DNA of 64,000 bases from JACVRX01 sp963831385. GTDB taxonomy: Bacteria; Actinomycetota; Actinomycetes; Jiangellales; Jiangellaceae. Location of the stretch: the NCBI GenBank assembly GCA_963831385.1, contig CAWHPW010000014.1, positions 62,001 to 126,000 on the forward strand. Reading direction: 5' to 3'. Below the pieces are notes generated by a model. That model was not told where the DNA came from, did no database searches, and saw only the letters and a list, made by a program, of their open reading frames with translations. Each line of letters begins with the position of its first letter. Positions within the stretch are counted from its first letter, which is position 1. This document shows, piece by piece, positions 50,250 through 58,498 of this stretch. The translations under genes and the position numbers were made by a program.

Positions 50250-50876
50250 GTGTCGATGGCTGGCGGGGTGTTCATCGCGTTCGAGGGCGGCGAGGGGGCG
50301 GGCAAGTCGAGCCGCGCCGCCGCCCTCGCCGGTCGGCTGCGTGCGGCCGGGCACGATGTGGTGCTGACCCACGAACCGGGCGACTCCGGGATCGGACCAC
50401 AGATCCGTGCGATCCTGCTCGACGTCGCCAGCGTGGGTCTGGACTCTCGGGCCGAGGCGCTGCTCTACGCCGCCGACCGGGCAGAACATGTCGCCTCGGT
50501 CATCCGGCCGGCCTTGGGTCGGGGAGCGGTGGTGATCACCGATCGGTACGTCGACTCCTCGATCGCCTATCAGGGCATCGCTCGAGGGTTGGGAGCGGAG
50601 GCCGTAGCCGAGTTGTCGCGTTTCGCCACCGGTGGGTTGTTGCCGGATCTCACCGTCGTTCTCGACGTGCCACCGGTGGTCGGGCGCACCCGGTTGTCCG
50701 GTCCCGCCGACCGGCTCGAATCCGAGGCCGATGAGTTCCATGCGCGGGTGCGCCAGGCGTACCTCGGCCTCGCCGACGCCTGGCCGGAACGTTACGTCGT
50801 CGTCGACGGAACGCTGACCGAGGAGGAGGTCGACGCAACGATCTTGGACCGGGTCAAGGAGCTGGGGTTGCCGTGA
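50250..50876 (+). CDS. tmk: thymidylate kinase
   Basis: A 208-residue kinase converting dTMP to dTDP. P-loop FEGGEGAGKSSRAAALAGRL, dTMP-binding LTHEPGDSGIG (the Gly-Gly-Thr of most TMPKs is altered), the DRY motif VVITDRYVDSSIAYQG and the lid region follow in order. GTG 50250 or ATG 50256 are both possible starts. The stop overlaps the holB GTG, the conserved tmk-holB arrangement. Confidence 0.92.
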   Translation: MSMAGGVFIAFEGGEGAGKSSRAAALAGRLRAAGHDVVLTHEPGDSGIGPQIRAILLDVASVGLDSRAEALLYAADRAEHVASVIRPALGRGAVVITDRYVDSSIAYQGIARGLGAEAVAELSRFATGGLLPDLTVVLDVPPVVGRTRLSGPADRLESEADEFHARVRQAYLGLADAWPERYVVVDGTLTEEEVDATILDRVKELGLP

Positions 50877-52036
50877 GTGTCTGGGACTCGGTCGTGGGGC
50901 AGGCCGTGGTGCCCGAGCTACGTCGAACGGTCGACGACGCGAACGCACTGTTGACCGGCGATGCCTCGGCCGGCGCCGCCATGACCCATGCCTGGCTGTT
51001 CACCGGCCCGCCGGGCTCGGGACGGTCGGTCGTCGCCCGGGCATTCGCCGCGGCGCTCGAATGCCCAGCCGGCGGTTGCGGCACGTGCGCAGAATGCCGT
51101 GACGTCCGCAACCGAACCCATCCCGACGTCGCCGATGTCGTCACCGACGGCCTCTCGATCAAGATCAAGCAAATTCGCGATCTGGTACCACGCGCCGCTC
51201 TACGGCCGTCCAGGGGGCGCTGGCAGATCGTCGTGGTCGAGGATGCGGACCGGCTCGGCGAAGACGCTGCGGACGCAATCCTGCTCTCGGTCGAGGAACC
51301 ACCACCGCGCACCATCTGGATGCTCTGTGCGCCGACCCCGGAGGACATCGTCGCGACGATCAGGTCCCGATGCCGGATCGTGTCGTTGCGGACGCCGCCC
51401 TATGCCGACGTCGCCGCCCATCTCGTCCGAACCGTCGGCGCCGACCCAGAGGTTGCGGCATTCGCTGCGCGGGCCGCGCAGGGGCACATCGGCCGGGCCC
51501 GGGCGCTGGCGACCAACGAGGACGCCCGGGCGAGGCGTCGGGACGTACTGCGGCTCCCTTTCGCGCTGGCCGACCTGCCCACCTGCCTGGAGGCGGCCGC
51601 CGGGCTGGTCGAGACGGCCAAGGCCGATGCCGAGCGGCACTGCGACGATCTCGATGCTCGCGAAGTGGACGAGCTGAAGCAGGCGCTCGGCGTCGGCACG
51701 ACGGGCCGACGACCACGGAATGTCGAGGCCGCCGTCAAGGAGCTCGAGCGGGAGCAGAAGCTGCGCCGAACCAGGGTGCAACGCGACTCGATCGACCGGG
51801 CGTTGGTAGACGTGCTCGCGCTCTACCGCGATGTGCTGGTCCGCCAGCTGGACGCGAGAGTGGAGCTCGTCAACGAGGAGGTCAGTACGTCGATCGACCG
51901 GTTGGCCGCAGTGTCGACTCCGGAATCGACGTTGCGGCGGATGGAGGCTGTCGTCGCCGCCCGTGAGGCGCTCGAGGCCAATGCCGCTCCGCTTCTCGCC
52001 TTGGAGGCGATGGCGCTGTCCTTGCGAGAGGGCTGA
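50873..52036 (+). CDS. holB: DNA polymerase III subunit delta'
   Basis: A 387-residue clamp-loader subunit (Rv3644c-like). The P-loop region is FTGPPGSGRSVVARAFAAAL, with Arg in place of the catalytic Lys, as expected for delta' which does not hydrolyse ATP. The zinc module CPAGGCGTCAECRDV and sensor region LLSVEEPPPRTIWML are present. A helical C-terminal domain completes it. It overlaps tmk (GTGA) and is followed 26 bp later by the PSP1/RicT-like gene, the same neighbours as in Bacillus (tmk, holB, ricT). Confidence 0.93.
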   Translation: MSVWDSVVGQAVVPELRRTVDDANALLTGDASAGAAMTHAWLFTGPPGSGRSVVARAFAAALECPAGGCGTCAECRDVRNRTHPDVADVVTDGLSIKIKQIRDLVPRAALRPSRGRWQIVVVEDADRLGEDAADAILLSVEEPPPRTIWMLCAPTPEDIVATIRSRCRIVSLRTPPYADVAAHLVRTVGADPEVAAFAARAAQGHIGRARALATNEDARARRRDVLRLPFALADLPTCLEAAAGLVETAKADAERHCDDLDAREVDELKQALGVGTTGRRPRNVEAAVKELEREQKLRRTRVQRDSIDRALVDVLALYRDVLVRQLDARVELVNEEVSTSIDRLAAVSTPESTLRRMEAVVAAREALEANAAPLLALEAMALSLREG

Positions 52037-52062
52037 CCGTCGGGCCCGCGTAAGGTGGCGAC

Positions 52063-52935
52063 GTGGGCATGGTCATGGCCGTCGCCTTCACCCGGTACGG
52101 GCGGCTGTATTACCTCGATCCGGGAGACCACGCTCCGCGGGTCGGCGACAAGGTCCTCGTACCGACCGACGACGGTCCAGAGGTGGCGGAATGCGTCTGG
52201 TCGCCGCAGTGGGTCAGTGAGGACATCGGCGGACTGCCTGTCTGCGCGGGGCTCGCGGAACCCGACCACCTGGACCGTGAGGAGCGCAACCGGCGGCGCC
52301 GGGCCGAGGCGCGGGTCGTCGCCCGTCGGCTGGTCCGCCAGCACAAGCTGCCGATGAAGGTGGTTGCCGTCGACTTCGTCGACACTCGTCCCGACGTCGA
52401 CCAGCTCATCACCATCTACTTCAGCGCACCGAGCCGAGTCGATTTCCGCGATCTCGTCCGGGACCTGGCCCGAAACCTGCACGCCCGGATCGACCTGCGC
52501 CAGCTCGGGGCTCGGGACGAGGCGAGAGTGCAAGGCGGCATCGGGCCGTGCGGCCGCGACACCTGCTGTTCGACATTTCTCACCGACTTCGAGCCGGTCA
52601 GCATCCGGATGGCGAAGGATCAAGACCTGCCACTCAACCCGTTGAAGATCTCCGGCGCCTGCGGGCGGCTGATGTGCTGCCTCAAGTACGAGCACCCGCT
52701 CTACCAGGACTTCAAAGTCAGCGTGCCTGCGCTGGGCTGCGGAGTCAGCACCGACGAGGGAGTCGAGGGCACCGTCGTCGGATACAACGTGCCAGCACAG
52801 ACGGTGTACGTCCGCGACCGTGAAACCGGCCGCCGGGTCGCCTGCCCGAAGGCGAGCGTGTGCGGTTCACGGCAGGCATACGAGGGAGCCGTCGCCGAAG
52901 GTATGCGGCCGTCCCCCGACCGGGAGGACGTGTGA
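52063..52935 (+). CDS. PSP1-domain protein, RicT/YaaT-like
   Basis: A 290-residue PSP1 C-terminal-domain protein. The middle holds IGPCGRDTCCSTFLTDFEPV and SGACGRLMCCLKYEHPLY, the Cys-rich signature in which B. subtilis RicT carries Fe-S ligands. In B. subtilis RicT joins RicA and RicF in a complex that directs RNase Y-dependent RNA processing. No RicA or RicF is visible here, so its partner in actinobacteria is unclear. GTG 52063 is the likely start (ATG 52069 and 52075 are alternatives). The stop overlaps the next gene (GTGA). Confidence 0.88.
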   Translation: MGMVMAVAFTRYGRLYYLDPGDHAPRVGDKVLVPTDDGPEVAECVWSPQWVSEDIGGLPVCAGLAEPDHLDREERNRRRRAEARVVARRLVRQHKLPMKVVAVDFVDTRPDVDQLITIYFSAPSRVDFRDLVRDLARNLHARIDLRQLGARDEARVQGGIGPCGRDTCCSTFLTDFEPVSIRMAKDQDLPLNPLKISGACGRLMCCLKYEHPLYQDFKVSVPALGCGVSTDEGVEGTVVGYNVPAQTVYVRDRETGRRVACPKASVCGSRQAYEGAVAEGMRPSPDREDV

Positions 52936-54455
52936 GCCGTGGCGCAGTGCCTGCGCTGCTCGCCGCCCTGACCCTCGCCGCCGGGTGCTCCGCGGACCGG
53001 CCGGCAGCGGATCGCGAGCCGACCTCGACCCCGGTGCCGGAGGCGATCGAGGGCGTGGACCCTGCCCTGGCACCGTTTTACACGCAACGCCTCGGCTGGG
53101 AGACCTGTCACGAGGAGTTTCAGTGCACCGTGGTGGAGGTGCCGCTCGATTACAACGCGCCAGCCGGAGAGATCATCGAGCTTGCCGTTCTGCGCCAACT
53201 AGCCGGCGGTGACGATCGGATCGGTTCACTGCTGGTCAACCCCGGGGGACCCGGTGGATCGGGGACCGAGTACGCACGCTCCGGCCCCGTCAATGAAGAC
53301 GTGGCCGAACGTTTCGACATCGTTGGTTTCGACCCCCGTGGGGTGGGGGAGTCGGCACCAATCGACTGCCTCGACGACGCTGCGCTCGATGACTTCGTCG
53401 AGACCGACGGCTCGCCCGACGACCCAGCTGAGATCACCCAGCTGCAGGACCAAGCCGCTACGTTCATCGCCGGATGCACCGAGCGCTCCGGCGACATGCT
53501 CGCGCACATCGGCACGATGAACGTCGCCAGAGACCTGGACATCCTGCGGGCGGCCCTCGGCGACGAAGTGCTCTATTACCGAGGCGCGTCCTACGGGACC
53601 GACATCGGCGCCGCCTATGCAGAGCTGTTCCCAGATCGGGTGGGCCGCCTGGTGCTCGACGGTGCGGTGGATCCCACCCTGACCGGAGAGCAGTTCACGC
53701 TCGGGCAGGCGAGAGGAGTCGAACGGGCGCTGTCCGCATACCTCCAGTCATGCGTCAGCGACGATGATTGCCCGCTGGGCGAGTCCGAGGCTGAAGCCCG
53801 CTCGACCCTGACGAACCTGCTCGAGGTCATCGATGCCACGCCGCTGCGCACCGACGATGACATTCGACCCCTCACCCAGTCCCTTGCCATCCTCGGAACC
53901 GTTCTCCCGCTCTACTTGAACCCGGACGAGGGATACGTCCTGCTAAACCTCGCCTTCGAACGTGCTCTCGGCGGCGACGGCTCCGCTTTGCTCCTGCTGG
54001 CGGACCAGTACCTGAGGCGAAATCCGGACGGGACGTTCGACGGCAACCTCAACGAGGCGAACTATGCGGTGAACTGTGTCGATCGGCCCTGGGCGGCCGA
54101 CACCGAACAGGTGGAAGCCAGCATCCCCGAGTTCGAAGCGGCCTCGCCGTTGTTCGGGCCGTATCTGGGCTGGAGCGGCCTGGTCTGCACCCAATGGCCG
54201 GCCACGGCCGCGAACCCGACCCCCGTGACCGCCGAGGGCGCCGCTCCCATATTGGTAGTAGGCACAACAGGTGATCTGGCAACTCCCTACGAGTGGGCCG
54301 AGGCTCTAGCCGGTCAGCTTGAATCCGGGGTTCTGCTGACGTACGAAGGCAGCGGGCATACCGCGTATCGGCGGGGCAGCGACTGCATCGACGACGCTGT
54401 GGATGAGTACCTGATCGACGGCACCGTCCCCGACGACGGTCTGCGCTGCACATGA
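52932..54455 (+). CDS. lipoprotein alpha/beta hydrolase, tripeptidyl-aminopeptidase-like
   Basis: A 507-residue secreted serine peptidase of the TAP family. A signal sequence ends in the lipobox LAAGC near residue 20. The catalytic Ser lies in YYRGASYGTDIGAAYAELFP, Asp in VGTTGDLATPYEWAEAL and His in EGSGHTAYRRG. The C-terminal TAP-like domain includes the CVDRPWAAD Cys region. Relatives include Streptomyces tripeptidyl aminopeptidases and M. tuberculosis Hip1. GTG 52932 overlaps the PSP1 stop. The stop overlaps the L,D-transpeptidase start (ATGA). Confidence 0.9.
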   Translation: MSRGAVPALLAALTLAAGCSADRPAADREPTSTPVPEAIEGVDPALAPFYTQRLGWETCHEEFQCTVVEVPLDYNAPAGEIIELAVLRQLAGGDDRIGSLLVNPGGPGGSGTEYARSGPVNEDVAERFDIVGFDPRGVGESAPIDCLDDAALDDFVETDGSPDDPAEITQLQDQAATFIAGCTERSGDMLAHIGTMNVARDLDILRAALGDEVLYYRGASYGTDIGAAYAELFPDRVGRLVLDGAVDPTLTGEQFTLGQARGVERALSAYLQSCVSDDDCPLGESEAEARSTLTNLLEVIDATPLRTDDDIRPLTQSLAILGTVLPLYLNPDEGYVLLNLAFERALGGDGSALLLLADQYLRRNPDGTFDGNLNEANYAVNCVDRPWAADTEQVEASIPEFEAASPLFGPYLGWSGLVCTQWPATAANPTPVTAEGAAPILVVGTTGDLATPYEWAEALAGQLESGVLLTYEGSGHTAYRRGSDCIDDAVDEYLIDGTVPDDGLRCT

Positions 54456-55678
54456 GGGAGCGTGAGTTGCGAGCGCGACGTGGACACCTCGGCGTGCTGA
54501 CGCTCGTCGCAGTGCTCAGTCTGGTCGGCTGCACCGCCGAGGGAGGGAGCGCTTCGGAGCCTGAACCTACGGCGACAACGGAACCTGTCCTGATCTCCCC
54601 GAGTGGCCCGGTGCCGTACGACCAGCCGCTGATGCTGCGCGTGCGCGACGGCAGCTTCGAATCCGTGACGATCACGGCCGAGGACGGAAACGAGCTCGGC
54701 GGAACCATCGCCGACGATACGTCGACCTGGGTCAGCGACAGGCCGCCGCTTCCCGGAACCGGATACGGGATCACGACCGAGGTGGCCGACGAGGTGGGCG
54801 ACCCGGTCACGCTCACCGGGACCTTCAATGTCGCGACCGTGCCGGATTCGAATCGGTTGACCCTCACCCTGCAGCCTAGCGACGGCGACATGGTTGGTGT
54901 GGGCGCGCCGATCGTCGTCCGGTTCGACCAGGAGGTCTCGGACCAGGCCGCAGTGGAGGCGGCGATGCACGTCGCGTCGGCGCCGCAAGTAGTCGGCAGT
55001 TGGCACTGGGTGAACTCGGCGGAGGTGCACTTCCGTCCGCAGAAACCGTGGCCCGCTGGAGCTCGGGTGGGTGTCAACCTCGACCTCAACGGCGTGCAGG
55101 CCGGCGACGGACTCTGGGGAGGCCGTGCCTACGCCTACGAATTCACCATCGGCGCGGCCCAGGTGGCAGCAGTCGATGCGGCCAACCACACGATGACGGT
55201 GACGGTGGACGGCGCTCCGGTCGGGACCTGGGATGCCAGCTTGGGGCGACCAGAGTTCGCGACCCGGAACGGCACCTATGTCGTGCTGGCGAAGGACGAG
55301 ACCAAGCGCATGACCTCGTGTGGTGCCGACATCACCTGCGACGCGAGCAGTCCCGAGTTCTACGACCTGGAGGTCGACTGGAGCGTCCGGCTGACCTGGA
55401 GCGGCACGTTCGTACATTCGGCACCGTGGTCGGAGGGATCGCAGGGCAACGCGAACGTCTCGCACGGTTGCATCAACCTCAGCGACGCCAACGGCAGGAC
55501 CTACTTCGAGCTGGCCCGGTACGGCGACCTTGTCACGGTCACGAACTCCACCCGCGACGCCAGCGACCTCGTGGCCCGCGGCGACCCAGGGATGGTCGAC
55601 TGGAACCTGCCCTGGCCGGAATACGTCGCCGGTTCGGCACTCGGACGTCCGGTGACCACTGACGCACTGGCCGGCTGA
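54452..55678 (+). CDS. L,D-transpeptidase with Ig-like domains, lipoprotein
   Basis: A 408-residue wall enzyme of the Ldt(Mt2) type that forms 3-3 cross-links. The signal ends in lipobox LSLVGC. Two bacterial Ig-like domains (about residues 45-145 and 150-260) precede the YkuD domain with catalytic Cys340 in NVSHGCINLSDANG and a conserved upstream His in FVHSAPWS. Overlap with the preceding hydrolase (ATGA) puts two surface lipoproteins in one transcript with holB and PSP1. Confidence 0.93.
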   Translation: MRERELRARRGHLGVLTLVAVLSLVGCTAEGGSASEPEPTATTEPVLISPSGPVPYDQPLMLRVRDGSFESVTITAEDGNELGGTIADDTSTWVSDRPPLPGTGYGITTEVADEVGDPVTLTGTFNVATVPDSNRLTLTLQPSDGDMVGVGAPIVVRFDQEVSDQAAVEAAMHVASAPQVVGSWHWVNSAEVHFRPQKPWPAGARVGVNLDLNGVQAGDGLWGGRAYAYEFTIGAAQVAAVDAANHTMTVTVDGAPVGTWDASLGRPEFATRNGTYVVLAKDETKRMTSCGADITCDASSPEFYDLEVDWSVRLTWSGTFVHSAPWSEGSQGNANVSHGCINLSDANGRTYFELARYGDLVTVTNSTRDASDLVARGDPGMVDWNLPWPEYVAGSALGRPVTTDALAG

Positions 55679-55712
55679 ATTCGATGGCGCCGCCGGCCGT
55701 GAGGAGGTCAAC

Positions 55713-56186
55713 GTGAAGGATGCCGACGCCGAGTTCCTGCGGCGCGCAATGGCAGTGGCGCGGAATGCACGTCGGCAAGGAGACGAACCGTTCGGCGCCG
55801 TGCTGGTGGATGCGACGGGCACGATGGTCGCTGAGGCTGTCAACACGAAGATCACCGACCGAGACGCCACCGGACACGCGGAGATCAACCTGGTCCGCTC
55901 GGTGACTCGTCAACACGACGGCGGAGCACTCGACGGTTGCACCCTCTACGCCAGTACTGAACCGTGCGCTATGTGCAGCGCGGCGATCTATTGGTCCGGG
56001 ATCGGCCGGGTGGTGTTCGCCCTCGGCTCCGAGACATTGCTCCAGATGGTTGCCGACAACCCCACCACCGACGCTCTCGCGGTGTCGTGCCGGGAGATAT
56101 TCGCTCGGGGCAAGCGGACCGTCGAAGTGGAAGGCCCGCTGTTGGAACGTGAGGCCGCGGCCGTTCACGAGGGCTACTGGGCATAG
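55713..56186 (+). CDS. nucleoside/guanine deaminase (CMP/dCMP-type zinc domain)
   Basis: A 157-residue cytidine-deaminase-fold enzyme. The zinc motif is HAEINLV with the proton-shuttling Glu, and STEPCAMCSAAIYWSGI with two Cys. Sequence pattern (RRQGDEPFGAVLVD) resembles guanine deaminases and other nucleobase deaminases rather than TadA. GTG 55713 follows GGAGG by 6 nt. It lies just upstream of the tRNA-Thr gene. Confidence 0.87.
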   Translation: MKDADAEFLRRAMAVARNARRQGDEPFGAVLVDATGTMVAEAVNTKITDRDATGHAEINLVRSVTRQHDGGALDGCTLYASTEPCAMCSAAIYWSGIGRVVFALGSETLLQMVADNPTTDALAVSCREIFARGKRTVEVEGPLLEREAAAVHEGYWA

Positions 56187-56219
56187 CGCGCTGATTCGAA
56201 GCGAGTCTCACGCGGCGCC

Positions 56220-56225
56220 TATACT
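56220..56225 (+). promoter_or_regulatory. -10 element for the tRNA-Thr gene
   Basis: TATACT at 56220-56225, 29 bp before the tRNA, is a strong -10 match. No good -35 is visible at 16-18 bp spacing (best ATTCGAAG region, 56194-56201). Confidence 0.4.
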
Positions 56226-56253
56226 CGTCCGGCGGCCGGTCGAACCGGCGTCT

Positions 56254-56330
56254 GCCGCCTTAGCTCAGTCGGTTAGAGCGACGCACTCGTAATGCGTAGG
56301 TCCGGGGTTCGACTCCCCGAGGCGGCTCCA
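56254..56330 (+). tRNA. tRNA-Thr (anticodon CGT), CCA encoded
   Basis: Full cloverleaf: acceptor stem GCCGCCT (56254-56260) with AGGCGGC (56320-56326), D stem GCTC/GAGC, anticodon stem ACGCA/TGCGT with loop CTCGTAA and anticodon CGT at 56288-56290, five-base variable loop, T stem CGGGG/CCCCG with loop TTCGACT, discriminator T and genomic CCA at 56328-56330. It reads ACG codons. Confidence 0.97.
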
Positions 56331-56381
56331 CACGTTCTCCCAATGCCGATGTCGTGTGCCGGCTCGCGGAGAGGTCGTGGC

Positions 56382-56969
56382 TCAAACTTGGGTATCTAAT
56401 TCGCCGGCCTCGATCGAAACTGGCAGCACATTACCGGCCGGCGGCAACGGACAGACCCATCGCGGGTCGTATGCGCACGACGGATTGTACAAGAAGTTGA
56501 GATCGACAATTAACCGGTCTTCTTCCTGCCCAAGGTCGGCACCTTTGACTGTGTCCAGGAGATATCTGCCGCCGCCATAAGAGGTCGTGCCACATGTAGC
56601 ATCCTTGACCGGAAGGAAGATCCCGCCGCCGTATGATTCGAGCCACCAAACATCAAGAGTTCCCAAACCGGGTAACTCGACTCGACCGGTGCGCGTAAAC
56701 GGAACGATTCCATCAGTGCTCGTCGGAATCTCCAGTCGAGCCGGCTCGGCGTCTTGCACGTGAACAGCGAACCGAAGCGCCGAGTCATAGCGGCGGTACG
56801 CGAGACCTCGAAAGCTTGATCGCTGCGCTGGAGAGTCCGGGTGGTTCGCGAAGAGTTGATCCCGAACTGCGCGCCACCGATTCCACGCCGCCTCAGGCTC
56901 GGGCGTCGCCCGGACGGCTGCGTAAAGCTCCGAGACCGTACGCCGCCAGCCGAGGAGAGACATGGTCAT
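56382..56969 (-). CDS. DUF1684-family protein
   Basis: A 195-residue protein of the DUF1684 family: WWLESYGGGIFLPVKDATCG, TSYGGGRYLLDTVKGADLG and VDLNFLYNPSCAYDPRWVCP are the family's hallmark segments. The function is unknown. Base composition is visibly lower in GC than its neighbours, with many A/T third positions, which suggests recent transfer. It lies 51 bp after the tRNA-Thr gene on the opposite strand, but no integrase or attachment repeat was found. Confidence 0.85.
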   Translation of the reverse strand: MTMSLLGWRRTVSELYAAVRATPEPEAAWNRWRAVRDQLFANHPDSPAQRSSFRGLAYRRYDSALRFAVHVQDAEPARLEIPTSTDGIVPFTRTGRVELPGLGTLDVWWLESYGGGIFLPVKDATCGTTSYGGGRYLLDTVKGADLGQEEDRLIVDLNFLYNPSCAYDPRWVCPLPPAGNVLPVSIEAGELDTQV

Positions 56970-57137
56970 GGAGTTTCCTCCCAGGAATGTGCCGGTCTAG
57001 TTGGCCCGCGCGTCCACTCGCTCTCGTATCGTGCTCTGCGCCGACCCGACCAGGAGGGAGTTCGGGCCCATGGGCGAGCCGAGTGGCGCCACATATGACA
57101 AGACTGCTGAGCAGCCGGCGGCTGAGAGTGGATCGGC

Positions 57138-58430
57138 ATGAACTGGACGCTGGCGACGATTGCGTTCCTGCTGGTCTGCTTCGCAGCCATCTCGAAACGA
57201 CTTAACGCGCTGGACATCACAGCCGCCATGTTCTTCACCGCGGCTGGTCTGCTGGCCGGCCCGGTCTTGGGGGTACTCGATCTCTCGGTGGGCAGTGAGG
57301 AGACCAAACTGGTCGCCGAGGTCACGTTGACACTGGTGCTCTTTGCTGACGCCTCACGGATCTCGGTCCGCGCGCTGCGCCGCGAGTATGCGGTGCCGTT
57401 GCGGCTGCTGGGCCTCGGTCTGCCGCTGACGATTGCAGCGGGCGCCGCGGTTGGAGTCGCCGTGCTACCAGGCGTCAGCCCGATCGAGGCGCTCGTGCTG
57501 GCGGTCATGCTCGCCTGCACCGACGCCGCGCTCGGTCAGACAGTGGTCACCGATGGACGAGTGCCGTCGCGGATCCGGCAGGGCCTGAACGTGGAGAGCG
57601 GGCTGAACGACGGGCTCTGCGTGCCGCTGTTCCTGATCGCCATCGCCGTCGCAGAAGCCGAGGAGGGGGCCGTATCCGGGTCCAGCGCCGTCGAGGTGGT
57701 GTTGGAGGAGATCGGATACGGGCTCGTGGGTGGAGTCGCCGCAGGTGTGCTTGGCGGGCTTGCGCTTCGGCTGGCGACCCGCCATCGCAGCATCGAGCCG
57801 TATTGGGCGCAGATTCTGACGGCTGCCTCGGCGCTGCTGGCGGCCGGAATTGCACTCGCGCTCGGCGGAAGCATCTTCATCGCCGCGTTCACGGCAGGAT
57901 TCGTGTTCGGTGTGCTGTGTCGCGACCAGGGCAACGAGGTCACCTACCTCGTCGACGAGGCAGGCGAATTGTTGAACGCGGTCACCTTCATCGTCTTTGG
58001 TGCCGTGATCCTGGGCCCCGCGCTGACCGAGTTGACCTGGCAGCTCGTGCTCTATGCGGTGCTGAGCCTGACGGTCGTACGGATGCTGCCCGTCGCCGTC
58101 GCGATGATCGGGACTGGCGCTCGACCACCGACGCTCGCGTTCCTGGGCTGGTTCGGGCCGCGTGGGCTGGCGTCGATCGTCTTCGGGGTGATCTTGCTCA
58201 ACGACGCGGATCTCCCACAGGAGCGGACCCTTCTGCTCGCCGTCGTGGTGACCGTGGGGATCTCTGTCTTCGCCCACGGCCTCACCGCACGGCCGCTGAC
58301 CAGTCGCTATGTCGGTTGGTACCAGTCTCATCCCAAGCCAGATGTGCCGGCGATGGAGACCGTACCGGCTGCCGAGCACCGCTCGCGGCCACCCTGGACG
58401 GGCCACTCCGACAACCACCCGACACAGTGA
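57138..58430 (+). CDS. CPA1-type cation:proton antiporter (NhaP-like)
   Basis: A 430-residue antiporter with about 12 helices. Family motifs include KRLNALDITAAMFFTAAGLL, VTLTLVLFADASRI, the ion-binding region VMLACTDAALGQTVV with Asp, and RQGLNVESGLNDGLCVPLFL with the N-D pair. Na+ or K+ exchange for H+ is likely. The C-terminal tail is hydrophilic, about 40 residues. ATG 57138 sits after a purine-rich stretch. It is the third antiporter family in the window, besides NhaA and ArsB/NhaD. Confidence 0.9.
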   Translation: MNWTLATIAFLLVCFAAISKRLNALDITAAMFFTAAGLLAGPVLGVLDLSVGSEETKLVAEVTLTLVLFADASRISVRALRREYAVPLRLLGLGLPLTIAAGAAVGVAVLPGVSPIEALVLAVMLACTDAALGQTVVTDGRVPSRIRQGLNVESGLNDGLCVPLFLIAIAVAEAEEGAVSGSSAVEVVLEEIGYGLVGGVAAGVLGGLALRLATRHRSIEPYWAQILTAASALLAAGIALALGGSIFIAAFTAGFVFGVLCRDQGNEVTYLVDEAGELLNAVTFIVFGAVILGPALTELTWQLVLYAVLSLTVVRMLPVAVAMIGTGARPPTLAFLGWFGPRGLASIVFGVILLNDADLPQERTLLLAVVVTVGISVFAHGLTARPLTSRYVGWYQSHPKPDVPAMETVPAAEHRSRPPWTGHSDNHPTQ

Positions 58431-58454
58431 TCTGTCCAGCACCCGGTCCATGAA

Positions 58455-58477
58455 CGTTCCTCGATACGAGTGGTCTC
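58455..58477. terminator. weak hairpin between convergent genes
   Basis: CCTCGA and TCGAGG form a 6-bp stem with an 11-nt loop in the short gap after the antiporter gene. This is the only terminator-like structure between the two convergent genes. Confidence 0.3.
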
Positions 58478-58498
58478 GAGGTCCTGAGCCGCGGCCGG

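Noticed and set aside
56254..57137. Integrated island at tRNA-Thr
   Set aside because: No integrase, direct repeat of the tRNA end or other mobile gene was found; only the DUF1684 gene looks foreign.
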